The notes under the pieces are model-generated. The model was not told the DNA's origin. It saw only the letters and a list, made by a program, of their open reading frames with translations, and made no database searches. Source: Lederbergia panacisoli (GTDB taxonomy: Bacteria > Bacillota > Bacilli > Bacillales > Bacillaceae_C). From it: 64,000 bases of DNA. The stretch lies in assembly GCF_024626525.1 (NCBI RefSeq), contig NZ_JANJGU010000001.1, positions 124,001-188,000 on the forward strand. The letters are read 5' to 3'. This document shows positions 36,471 through 44,444 of this stretch, piece after piece (position 1 is the stretch's first letter; each line of letters begins with the position of its first letter). Both the position numbers and the translations under genes were made by a program.

Positions 36471-36609
36471 ATAAAAAATCCTCCTTCCTACTGAATAGAC
36501 TCGCTTCATTCCGAGTCAGATGGTACAGGGTTTACTTGTACTATTTAACAAAGCATTCGTTTACAAAACAACCTTTTTTTTATAAATTTGTGACGCTTCT
36601 TTGATTTAC

Positions 36610-37194
36610 TCAATTAACCGGAACAAACATTTTCATGGCAATTCGATCATCTACCAAGCTAAATTCCTCAACTCTTACTTGAATGCCACTTTTCAATTTC
36701 ATTTGTTGGAGCGATACATATATTTGTTTATCATTTGGTTGGATAATGACCCAATCCGGTAATTTATAAGAATCTCGGATAAATTTAAGGATATACGTGA
36801 CAGGAAGCTTGACATCCCCTAGGGACAAAGATTTTTGCTTAAGTATAAGATCACCATTTTCTAATGCTTGGGGTTCAAACGTCATTTTCAAATACATACT
36901 TTGGGAAAACACTTGAACTTCCCCATATAGTTCTACTTCATCAGTCAATAAAACGCGGTAATGGATTGGACCATCCAGCCCTTCCTTTTCAATATAATGA
37001 TTTATAAGTGCATTAAGATCTTGTTTCTCGGTACGAATTAAAAATTCCGACATATTTGCAGTTGACACATTTGTTTTAGGAATAGGCTCTTGATCAACTG
37101 CCAGAAAAAGCATTGTTCCCAAGCTTAATAAAACAAGAATATTTATGGATAGTAATGTAATAAATAATAGCTTCCAAATATTTTTTTTCTTCAT
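36610..37194 (-). CDS. ypmS: YpmS family membrane-anchored protein
   Basis: 194 aa: N-terminal membrane anchor (about residues 8-32) and an extracellular beta-rich domain (IHYRVLLTDEVELYGEVQVFSQ, DGDLILKQKSLSLGD-like pattern, LPDWVIIQP). This is the YpmS (DUF2140) family, which accompanies the SGNH esterase YpmR 25 nt upstream. Function unknown; a role in envelope or lipid handling is inferred from location. Confidence 0.9.
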   Translation of the reverse strand: MKKKNIWKLLFITLLSINILVLLSLGTMLFLAVDQEPIPKTNVSTANMSEFLIRTEKQDLNALINHYIEKEGLDGPIHYRVLLTDEVELYGEVQVFSQSMYLKMTFEPQALENGDLILKQKSLSLGDVKLPVTYILKFIRDSYKLPDWVIIQPNDKQIYVSLQQMKLKSGIQVRVEEFSLVDDRIAMKMFVPVN

Positions 37195-37219
37195 CTCTCT
37201 CTTCCCCTGTATCTCTTTG

Positions 37220-38014
37220 TTATTTCAACATTTTATATAGTTTCCCCTTTTTACCAAGATAATCATATATTCGATCTGCCATTAATTTATAACCTTGATT
37301 ATTAGGATGAAAATAATCTGTGTAAAGTAATGTTTCCTCGTGGTTTCGAAAAATATCATCGACAGGAACAAAGGTTGTCTTGTTATAATTTGAGCTCACG
37401 GCAAAACTAGAATTATTCCAACTATTTACAATATCGTCCATTTCTTTCAAATCGGAAAACCATCTAATGAAAGGATTATAAATTCCTACAAGAAATATCT
37501 CAGTTTCATTGTTATATGAAACAATCGTATCCATTATATCTGTTAATCTTTCACTGTACCCTTTTTCAGCATCTAGAAACATGTTTACATTAAGACCCAT
37601 TAGATTTTCTTTAAATACTTGCATAACATCATTTCCACCGATAGTAATAATGACGATATCTGCCTCTTTTATAGAAGTTTTAATTTTTTCCTGCTTAAGG
37701 CGTATTAATAATTGATCAGTTCGATTACCTTTTACTCCATAGTTATTAAATTCAGCCTCATTTATACTACGATTCACTTCTATTTTATTTTTTAAATAGG
37801 GAATATAACCACCATTGCCTTCAATATCCCCTATACCCTCTGTAAGAGAATCACCAATGGAAACAATTTTTACTGACATTGGCATAAAATTAGTCGGAGG
37901 CATTTGTTTTTCTTCACGGTTTATTATATGAACACCTTGTTTTGAATAAGGTACAGAACAGCCTGTTAAAAATAATATACACCCCATCATAATCATGATG
38001 CATCTTTTTATCAA
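37220..38014 (-). CDS. ypmR: SGNH/GDSL lipase-like lipoprotein YpmR
   Basis: Extracytoplasmic SGNH hydrolase (264 aa). TTG start at 38014 with AAGGTGAG upstream. Lipobox FLTGC near residues 16-20; block I GDSLTEG with nucleophile Ser near residue 55; GGNDV (block III Asn) near residue 127; DYFHPNNQGY with catalytic Asp/His near residue 235. Probably an esterase/lipase acting on envelope or exogenous esters. Operon with ypmS. Confidence 0.9.
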   Translation of the reverse strand: MIKRCIMIMMGCILFLTGCSVPYSKQGVHIINREEKQMPPTNFMPMSVKIVSIGDSLTEGIGDIEGNGGYIPYLKNKIEVNRSINEAEFNNYGVKGNRTDQLLIRLKQEKIKTSIKEADIVIITIGGNDVMQVFKENLMGLNVNMFLDAEKGYSERLTDIMDTIVSYNNETEIFLVGIYNPFIRWFSDLKEMDDIVNSWNNSSFAVSSNYNKTTFVPVDDIFRNHEETLLYTDYFHPNNQGYKLMADRIYDYLGKKGKLYKMLK

Positions 38015-38089
38015 TTATTCTCACCTTCAAATCTGTAAAGTCACATTATTATAACATGCTTAAGATGGCCAAAGACAAAGAAAACGCAA

Positions 38090-38116
38090 AAAAGTGATCC
38101 ACGCTAGATCACTTTT
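38090..38116 (-). terminator. Intrinsic terminator after degV-family gene
   Basis: Perfect 10-bp stem AAAAGTGATC/GATCACTTTT (38090-38099, 38107-38116), T-run on the minus strand. Confidence 0.88.
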
Positions 38117-38129
38117 CCGTATATTTTTA

Positions 38130-38972
38130 TTATTCAGTATAATACATAAAACCAATAGCACCAGGTCCTGTATGAGTACTGATAACAGGTGTCGTATCGG
38201 CAATTTCGATATCGATAAAGCCGGTAAGTTCTTCTACCTTTTCTTTACATAAATAGGCGAGTTCAAGTCCATCGGCATGGGCGATGCATAAGCTTTTTAA
38301 CGTTTTCCCATTAATATCTTCCACAAATTGCTTAACGACGTATTTTACCGCCTGTGCTTTACTTCTTACTTTTGCAACCGGAGAGTATTCTCCTTCGTCT
38401 AAAAGCGCGATAGGCTTGATATTTAACAGAGATCCAATCATTCCCCTGCCTTTCCCAATCCTTCCGCCTTTCACTAAGTTTTCAAGAGTATCTACTACAA
38501 TATATAATTTTGTTCCTAAACGGACTTTTTCTATAGAAGAAAGGATCTCTTCCAACGTCTTACCTTCTGCCGACATTATTGCGGCTTCCCTTACTTGGAA
38601 GGCAAGTGCTTTGGAAATGAATAAAGAATCAATAATAGTAACTTTAGAGTCTGACATTTTGGCAGCGGCTCTGGCGGAGTCTACTGTTCCACTCATTTTA
38701 CCAGTTAAATGGATTGATAGAATTTCACTTCCATCTTCCCCGAGTTCATCATATAATTTTAGAAATTCACCGACTGCAGGCTGTGAACTTTTTGGCAGTT
38801 CCCCCGTTGCCTTCATTTTTTCCATAAATTCTTGCGGTGTAATATCTACTCTGTCTAAATAAGTTTCACCTTGAATTGTAATGGATAAAGGTATTACATG
38901 TATGTTTAATTGTTGAATTTCTTCTGTTGATAAATCGCATGTAGAATCCGTTACGATTTTTATTTTATTCAA
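38130..38972 (-). CDS. DegV family fatty-acid-binding protein
   Basis: 280-aa DegV/FakB-type protein that holds a fatty acid for phosphorylation by FakA. Visible signatures: IVTDSTCDLS at residues 5-14, SQPAVGEF near residue 60, LTGKMSGT near residue 88, VKGGRIGKG near residue 165 and THTGPGAIG near the end. TTG start at 38972 with AAGGATG upstream. Single gene with its own terminator. Confidence 0.92.
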   Translation of the reverse strand: MNKIKIVTDSTCDLSTEEIQQLNIHVIPLSITIQGETYLDRVDITPQEFMEKMKATGELPKSSQPAVGEFLKLYDELGEDGSEILSIHLTGKMSGTVDSARAAAKMSDSKVTIIDSLFISKALAFQVREAAIMSAEGKTLEEILSSIEKVRLGTKLYIVVDTLENLVKGGRIGKGRGMIGSLLNIKPIALLDEGEYSPVAKVRSKAQAVKYVVKQFVEDINGKTLKSLCIAHADGLELAYLCKEKVEELTGFIDIEIADTTPVISTHTGPGAIGFMYYTE

Positions 38973-39129
38973 TTCGCCACATCCTTTAAGATATCAACCT
39001 CCATTATACAGGTTTCTCATATAGTTGAATAGTGATGTTTATGTATAGTATTGTTTATATTCGTTTGATATTATTATTTAATGGACCTATGATTAAGAGA
39101 ACTTATTCAAAAAAGGATGGTGAACGATA

Positions 39130-39780
39130 TTGGAGACAACCTATTATACAGATGGGGAAACTTACGATTGGAAAGAAGAATTGGCTAATGCCATTACACA
39201 TGGTATTGGGTTTTTATTAAGCATACCCGCGCTCGTTATTCTAATCGTATCGGCCGCTAAAAATGGTGGGGCCCTTCAAGTTGTAAGCTTTACAATATTC
39301 GGTGTTACAATGCTTCTACTTTATTTGTTTTCAACTATGCTCCATAGCTTTAAACCATCTAAAGTTAAGAATGTATTTGCTATATTGGACCACTCGGCGA
39401 TTTACCTTTTGATTGCAGGAACATATACACCTCTTGTTCTTGTCGCTTTAAACGGTGCACTTGGATGGACATTATTCGGTATTGTGTGGGGGCTTGCAGT
39501 AGCTGGGATTACCTTTAAATGTTTTCTTATCAATAAATTCCGAGTCATTTCCACAATCTTTTATTTAGCGATGGGCTGGCTAGTCATTATAGCCATAAAG
39601 CCTCTTTATGCGAACTTAAGCGGTGCTGGTTTCGCACTATTGCTAACAGGCGGCCTTCTTTATTCAGTTGGTGCTATTTTTTACATTTGGCGGAACTTAC
39701 CATATTCTCATGCCATCTGGCATTTATTCGTCATCGCAGGAAGTGCGTTTATGTATTTTTGTATTTTGTTTTATGTATAG
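39130..39780 (+). CDS. yplQ: Hemolysin III family membrane protein (YplQ)
   Basis: Seven-TM protein (216 aa) of the hemolysin III/PAQR-like (TrhA) family. ITHGIGFLLSIPAL near residue 22, the STMLHSF and DHSAIYLLIAGTYTPL motifs near residues 70-98, and the C-terminal HAIWHLFVIAGS near residue 195 supply the conserved His/Asp residues. TTG start at 39130 with AAAGGATGG upstream. Family members affect membrane fluidity and energetics; haemolytic activity is not implied. Synteny with dfrA-thy is as in B. subtilis. Confidence 0.92.
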   Translation: METTYYTDGETYDWKEELANAITHGIGFLLSIPALVILIVSAAKNGGALQVVSFTIFGVTMLLLYLFSTMLHSFKPSKVKNVFAILDHSAIYLLIAGTYTPLVLVALNGALGWTLFGIVWGLAVAGITFKCFLINKFRVISTIFYLAMGWLVIIAIKPLYANLSGAGFALLLTGGLLYSVGAIFYIWRNLPYSHAIWHLFVIAGSAFMYFCILFYV

Positions 39781-39787
39781 ATAGACA

Positions 39788-39823
39788 AGTAAAAAGCGAA
39801 TCCAAATGGATTCGCTTTTTACT
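39788..39823. terminator. Bidirectional terminator between yplQ and dfrA
   Basis: Perfect 16-bp stem (39788-39803 with 39808-39823), AAAT loop. The dfrA stop codon lies within one arm. Confidence 0.92.
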
Positions 39824-40304
39824 TTCTTTTATATAGTCTAAATTCATAATCATACGGATTTTTTTCGTTTCTTGGACCTTTTTGACTTGAAATGATACAC
39901 CATTTATCCCAATCCATTTTTGGAAAATATGTATTGCCCTCGAAAGTGTGGAATATTTTAGTTACATATAAACAATCTACTTCTTCCAAAAAAAGCTGAA
40001 ATATTTCCGATCCACCTGTGACAAATACATTAGCATTATTCTTTTCTATCCAATGAAGAAGCTCCTCTTTGGAATGAAATACGAGGCACCCGTCTACTTG
40101 GTAATTTTTATCACGTGTAAGTATAATATTCGTCCGACCAGGCAGTGGTTTTCCAATCGATTCATACGTTTTTCTACCCATTATGATAGCGTGGCCCATC
40201 GTTGTTTCTTTAAAATATTTTAAATCAGCAGGTAGGCGCCATGGCAAATCATTGTCTTTTCCAATTAATCCATTTTCGTCCTCAGCCCATAAAAAAGAAA
40301 TCAT
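39819..40304 (-). CDS. dfrA: Dihydrofolate reductase
   Basis: 161-aa NADPH-dependent enzyme that regenerates tetrahydrofolate after thymidylate synthesis. [21 protein letters not shown] (residues 10-30) with catalytic Asp in place of the loop acid, [10 protein letters not shown] near residue 42, and VTGGSEIF near residue 95. The start overlaps the thyA stop by 4 nt, so expression is coupled. The LPWRLPADL region and F/Y positions look wild-type; I see no obvious trimethoprim-resistance form. Confidence 0.96.
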   Translation of the reverse strand: MISFLWAEDENGLIGKDNDLPWRLPADLKYFKETTMGHAIIMGRKTYESIGKPLPGRTNIILTRDKNYQVDGCLVFHSKEELLHWIEKNNANVFVTGGSEIFQLFLEEVDCLYVTKIFHTFEGNTYFPKMDWDKWCIISSQKGPRNEKNPYDYEFRLYKRK

Positions 40305-41095
40305 ACACTCACTACTCCTTTTATAGCTGGGTGCGGATCATAACCTTCAAGTGTAAAATCTTCAAACTTAAAATCAAATAAATCTGTAACATTCGGATTA
40401 ATTTTCAACGTTGGCAATGGACGAGGATCCCTGTTCAGTTGAAGTTCAATTTGTTCAATATGATTTGAATAAATATGAGCATCACCAAGAGTATGGACAA
40501 ACTCACCTGGTTCAAGATTTGTAACTTGCGCCATCATCATAGTTAACAACGCATATGAAGCAATATTAAAAGGCACGCCCAAAAAGATATCCGCTGAACG
40601 TTGATACAGTTGGCACGAGAGTTTCCCATTTGCCACGTAAAATTGGAAAAGACAATGACATGGCGGAAGAGCCATTTTATCAATCTCACCCACATTCCAA
40701 GCATTGACAATCATTCTGCGTGAATCTGGAGTATGCTTAATTTGATTAAGGACATCTTTGATTTGATCAATTGTTTTTCCATCAGTAGTTGCCCATGATC
40801 TCCATTGTTTCCCATACACGGGACCAAGATTGCCGCTCTCATCAGCCCACTCATTCCAAATCCGTACACCGTTATCTTGCAAATATTTAATATTCGTATC
40901 TCCTGCTAAAAACCATAAAAGTTCATGAATGATCGATTTAGTATGCAGCTTTTTTGTTGTGAGCAAGGGAAAGCCTTTCTGCAAATCAAATCTCATTTGA
41001 TAACCGAATGTACTAATAGTTCCCGTCCCTGTTCGATCTTCTTTTTTTGTTCCGTTTTCCAAAACATTTTTACATAAGTTTAAGTATTGTTCCAT
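40301..41095 (-). CDS. thyA: Thymidylate synthase ThyA
   Basis: 264-aa folate-dependent thymidylate synthase. Catalytic Cys in [12 protein letters not shown] near residue 146, [16 protein letters not shown] near residue 166 and the N-terminal DRTGTGT phosphate-binding loop near residue 21. Same length as E. coli ThyA and B. subtilis ThyB. Upstream of and overlapping dfrA. GGATG lies before the ATG. Confidence 0.96.
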   Translation of the reverse strand: MEQYLNLCKNVLENGTKKEDRTGTGTISTFGYQMRFDLQKGFPLLTTKKLHTKSIIHELLWFLAGDTNIKYLQDNGVRIWNEWADESGNLGPVYGKQWRSWATTDGKTIDQIKDVLNQIKHTPDSRRMIVNAWNVGEIDKMALPPCHCLFQFYVANGKLSCQLYQRSADIFLGVPFNIASYALLTMMMAQVTNLEPGEFVHTLGDAHIYSNHIEQIELQLNRDPRPLPTLKINPNVTDLFDFKFEDFTLEGYDPHPAIKGVVSV

Positions 41096-41113
41096 ATAAA
41101 CACATCCTTAATT

Positions 41114-41800
41114 TCATTGTAAGTTTGTAATAAATTCAAACGTTTCAGGGGCTAGTTTCTTAATTTTATTTTTGGTATCATCTGAATAAAAATAAAGGGC
41201 GAAGCTTTCAGCAAAGTATTCCTCATCATAATTGAGGAAGTAAGAATTATTTGGGAATAATTGATTAGCCTCTTTCAACCAAATACGTTTAAATGCTTCT
41301 ATTTTATCATTATAGGCTAAATGATAAAGTGTATGTGCAAGTTCATGGTATTCAAGAAGTACCGAACCATGTCCCATCCCTTTATGGCTACTGCCTATTT
41401 TAACAAGAACAAGGCTTGATCCACCAATTCCAGGAACTTCATCCCACGTAATAGTGGTCGGATAACCGCGTGGAATTTTTCCTTTTAAATGTGCCGCACT
41501 TGCATTATCTGTTAATTTTCCATCAAAAAGAATAACCTTAACCTTTTTCTTTTTGGCTTGGGCTAAAATGGAAGAAGGCAGATGATCGAGTCTTTTAATC
41601 ATTTCAGCAGCATCTTTTTGATTATATGAATCTTCCGGCAACACAATAATATCCTTCAAAAAATCACTAGATTGTAAAGCCAAGCTTTCATATAAATCGC
41701 TTTCGCTTAAAGGAATGCCTTCGTATGTTGCATTAGAAGTGGTAGAAAGTAAAAAAATAATGATAAATAAAATAGGTGGAACAATCAACCATTTGCGCAA
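41114..41800 (-). CDS. Lethal-factor-like (ATLF) zinc metalloprotease, secreted
   Basis: 228 aa: signal peptide (about 1-24), then a domain related to the catalytic domain of anthrax lethal factor. Zinc motif HELAH near residue 150 (YHELAHTLYH) and the downstream Glu in YDEEYFAESFALYFYSDD near residue 200 are both present, so it is probably an active gluzincin-like protease. TTG start at 41800 with AGGGAGTAGGGG upstream. Single-domain relatives occur in non-pathogenic bacilli; there is no receptor-binding or translocation domain here, so toxin function is not implied. Lies between thyA and ypjP. Confidence 0.8.
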   Translation of the reverse strand: MRKWLIVPPILFIIIFLLSTTSNATYEGIPLSESDLYESLALQSSDFLKDIIVLPEDSYNQKDAAEMIKRLDHLPSSILAQAKKKKVKVILFDGKLTDNASAAHLKGKIPRGYPTTITWDEVPGIGGSSLVLVKIGSSHKGMGHGSVLLEYHELAHTLYHLAYNDKIEAFKRIWLKEANQLFPNNSYFLNYDEEYFAESFALYFYSDDTKNKIKKLAPETFEFITNLQ

Positions 41801-41909
41801 TAGAAGCCCCTACTCCCTAGAAGTCTATAAATATATAGATAATTATATCATTTATTCATAGATTAGGCGCATGGCTTTCATTATTCCAATAATTGCATTT
41901 AATCATAAC

Positions 41910-41941
41910 AAAAGCAAGAACGCGGAAGCGAACTTGCTTTT
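41910..41941 (-). terminator. Intrinsic terminator after ypjP
   Basis: 9-bp stem AAAAGCAAG/CTTGCTTTT with internal GC/GC pairing in the loop; overlaps the ypjP stop and has T-rich minus-strand tail. Confidence 0.75.
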
Positions 41942-42539
41942 ATACCGTTTGCCAATTAGGTGGCGTATTTTTATTCCATTGGATTGTACCGATTGCATAG
42001 TGTGTCTGAAATTGATCATGATAAGTATGATAATGAAAATTAAACCTGTATCCTTCTAAAGGCGGTTTATCCCTTCTTACATGAAACCGAATTACATCTT
42101 GTTTTGTTTCAGCATGGAATATGTTGAAAATCTTCTCACTGACTCCTCCACCTGGTGTTTCTGTTATCGCTAGATTTACAAGCTCATCATCGGGAAATTG
42201 AGCAGCTGTCATTTCAATTGCCGCCTCTATATTAGGTAAAATGATTTCTTGAAACTCATCTTTAATCACGTTTGAAATTTTGGGACCAAATTTAATCAAT
42301 GCTTGACGTTCAGCTTCATCTGTCATCATTTCAATAAATTGTTCCTTTTGAGGCTTTTCTGTAACCTGTAATTCACTTTCGATGATAGGCTTGTGGGCAG
42401 TTTCATTTGATGAATTCCCTCGATGCTGGGCTTTTGGAGCCTCATCATTTTCAGACCATAATGCATGCGAAGGAGTAACAGTTCCGAATGTTAAGATCGA
42501 AACTAATACGATCAATGATTTTCTTAAAGCTGATTTCAT
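41940..42539 (-). CDS. ypjP: YpjP family secreted protein
   Basis: 199 aa with signal peptide (MKSALRKSLIVLVSILTFG, cleavage near SHA) and a C-terminal conserved part DVIRFHVRRDKPPLEGYRFNFHYH-type sequence followed by HYAIGTIQWNKNTPPNW. This matches the YpjP family, found beside thy-dfr in bacilli. Function unknown; histidine-rich C-terminus could bind metal, which is speculation. Confidence 0.88.
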   Translation of the reverse strand: MKSALRKSLIVLVSILTFGTVTPSHALWSENDEAPKAQHRGNSSNETAHKPIIESELQVTEKPQKEQFIEMMTDEAERQALIKFGPKISNVIKDEFQEIILPNIEAAIEMTAAQFPDDELVNLAITETPGGGVSEKIFNIFHAETKQDVIRFHVRRDKPPLEGYRFNFHYHTYHDQFQTHYAIGTIQWNKNTPPNWQTV

Positions 42540-42696
42540 CGTAGCTACTCCTTTCCTTAAAAAATAAATATGTATTAATAATATACTATTTTAAACGGAA
42601 CATCGATAGAAAAGTTTCATTTTTGATAAAAAAATGGCAAATACATGAATATGAGCTATAATAAAATTACTGCCATTGACAAGGAGGTTATTCCAC

Positions 42697-42768
42697 ATGA
42701 CTATTCTTATTAATATAGGAGTTTTCGTAATGATAGGTTATTTCGTCTATTGTGCAATAGCAGACTAA
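42697..42768 (+). CDS. Possible 23-residue membrane peptide
   Basis: MTILINIGVFVMIGYFVYCAIAD: one transmembrane helix, AAGGAGG 9 nt before the ATG, and a bidirectional terminator directly after the stop. The combination of strong ribosome site and terminator supports a real short gene. I know no named family; similar single-helix peptides are common in Bacillus. Confidence 0.6.
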   Translation: MTILINIGVFVMIGYFVYCAIAD

Positions 42769-42797
42769 AAGCTGCGGTGAACTTTACCCGCAGCTTT
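42768..42797. terminator. Bidirectional terminator between small peptide gene and brxA
   Basis: Stem AAAGCTGCGG with CCGCAGCTTT, T-rich in both directions. Confidence 0.82.
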
Positions 42798-42803
42798 AGC
42801 TTT

Positions 42804-43241
42804 TTATTTAAAGTATTGAATGAATGCTTTATTTAAGTTTTCGACTATCGTGTCAATGTCATTATCTTCTATATCATCTCTTGGAATAAAATGAACGATT
42901 TCATTTTCTTTAAATAACGCCATTGAAGGTGAAGATGGTTCAAATCCTTTTATATAGCTTCTCATTTTTTCAGTTGCCTCTTTATCCTGCCCGGCAAAAA
43001 CCGTAACAAGGTTAACGGGTTTAATTTCACTAGTAGCTACAGCTTGAATAGCGGCAGGTCTTGCAAGTCCTGCGGCACACCCACATACCGAATTGACGAC
43101 AACAAGCGTTGTTCCATTCACATTTTCCATAAAATCAACTACCGCTTCTTCTGAGGTTAATTCTTGAAAATGTGCGTTCGTCAACTCTTCCCTCATTGGT
43201 TTTACAATTTGCTTCATGTATTCTTCATACGCCATAGACAT
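42804..43241 (-). CDS. brxA: Bacilliredoxin BrxA (YphP)
   Basis: Thiol-disulfide protein (about 145 aa) that removes bacillithiol from S-bacillithiolated proteins. The active site CGC is at about residues 53-55 in VNSVCGCAAGLARPA; MAYEEYMKQIVKPMREELT is the conserved start. ATG 43241 is chosen for spacing to AAGGAG. Synteny with ypgR identifies it as BrxA rather than BrxB. Its ribosome site lies in the end of ypgR, so the two are coupled. Confidence 0.94.
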   Translation of the reverse strand: MSMAYEEYMKQIVKPMREELTNAHFQELTSEEAVVDFMENVNGTTLVVVNSVCGCAAGLARPAAIQAVATSEIKPVNLVTVFAGQDKEATEKMRSYIKGFEPSSPSMALFKENEIVHFIPRDDIEDNDIDTIVENLNKAFIQYFK

Positions 43242-43243
43242 CT

Positions 43244-44377
43244 TCATCTCTCCTTTTTGTTCCTGGCTTCAGTCATTTGTTTCCAAACAGATCCTTTCGC
43301 TTCCACGCCGCCTTCAATACGCTCTATCGCCATCTTAATTTGTAATTGAACTTCAAATTCAGGATCGTTTTCAGCTTCCTTTAATGCAGGTAAAACTTTT
43401 TCATCTCCTACTTCGTATAAAAACATAGCCGCTCTCCAGCGTACAATTCTACTTTTATCTTTTAACGCTTCACTCATTTCATCCATTGCTTCCGGGAAAC
43501 CAAGGTCTGATAAACAATCACCCGCAGTCCTTCTGACCGTAACTGTTTTATCTTTTAATCCTTTATATAGGTATGGTAAAACCCGTTTATCCTCAATCAT
43601 TCCCAAATAAACAACTGCCAACCTGCGGATGGACATCTTTTCATCTGACATAGCTTTTTCTAAAACTGGGAAATCATCTATCGTAGGATCCTGCATTTGT
43701 TCCAACAATTGGTAACGCTTTTTCCAATCAGGATCTTCCAACATATGTGGTGTTAGTTTTATTAACTTTCTTATATGTTTTACTTCCTCTGCTGGATTAA
43801 TGGCTCGCTTCACGAGCGACTGCAATCTTTCTTCGGGATACGCTGCACCTAATTCCTCCAATACTTCTTTTCCAATCTGATCAAAATCACCGTAGCGTGC
43901 TCCTAAGTCTTTCCATTTGCGAAGTAAGATGAAATTATCATCTGGTAGCTGCGCCTTCCCCATCGCCTCTTGAAATCGAGCAGGAAGACCGTATCTTTTT
44001 TCTTCATTCCCATCTGAAAGTTTAACTTGGAGAGGAATATCTTTAAATGTTTGAATTTGTACATTTACTTCACCAAAATGCTCATCTGGCTGTTGATTTC
44101 CTAAATTCGCAGAGGAACTTTCTTCTCCAAAAGCTTCCCTAACTGACGGCAAGATTTCCTCCCAGCTATACTTCCCATTTCTTTCAACAGCTAAAAAATC
44201 AGCAACATGATAGACTCCATTTACGCCTTCAATATGGAGAATTTTATTAATGATTGGAGGCGCTCCTTCAGTTTGGTCCTTTTTATAGTTATTGCTTTTC
44301 CCCGAAGCCAATGCTTCGTCTAAAATTATTTTCATTGTATTAGGACTTGGAGTAGGTTCAATCGTTATTATTTTCAA
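43244..44377 (-). CDS. ypgR: YpgR: NifU-N-like domain plus HEAT repeats (virulence factor C family)
   Basis: 377 aa. N-terminal ~90 residues form a Nfu/NifU-N scaffold-like domain (IEPTPSPNTMKIILD; VYHVADFLAVERNGKYSWEEILP); from about residue 190 on there are HEAT-like repeats (e.g. RRLAVVYLGMIEDKRVLPYL, VRRTAGDCLSDLG, VRWRAAMFLYEVGDEKVLP). This is the conserved virulence factor C family of staphylococci and YpgR of B. subtilis. Molecular role unknown; pairing with bacilliredoxin suggests redox or Fe-S biology (inference). Confidence 0.9.
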   Translation of the reverse strand: MKIITIEPTPSPNTMKIILDEALASGKSNNYKKDQTEGAPPIINKILHIEGVNGVYHVADFLAVERNGKYSWEEILPSVREAFGEESSSANLGNQQPDEHFGEVNVQIQTFKDIPLQVKLSDGNEEKRYGLPARFQEAMGKAQLPDDNFILLRKWKDLGARYGDFDQIGKEVLEELGAAYPEERLQSLVKRAINPAEEVKHIRKLIKLTPHMLEDPDWKKRYQLLEQMQDPTIDDFPVLEKAMSDEKMSIRRLAVVYLGMIEDKRVLPYLYKGLKDKTVTVRRTAGDCLSDLGFPEAMDEMSEALKDKSRIVRWRAAMFLYEVGDEKVLPALKEAENDPEFEVQLQIKMAIERIEGGVEAKGSVWKQMTEARNKKER

Positions 44378-44444
44378 TTTTTACTGTTCCCCCTCTAAGT
44401 AATCTATGTTTTTCTTATTGTAGCATAATAAAGATTTTTTCCTT

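Noticed and set aside
41114-41800. A true toxin gene
   Set aside because: No receptor-binding, translocation or partner genes, and the neighbourhood is housekeeping; only the protease fold is shared.
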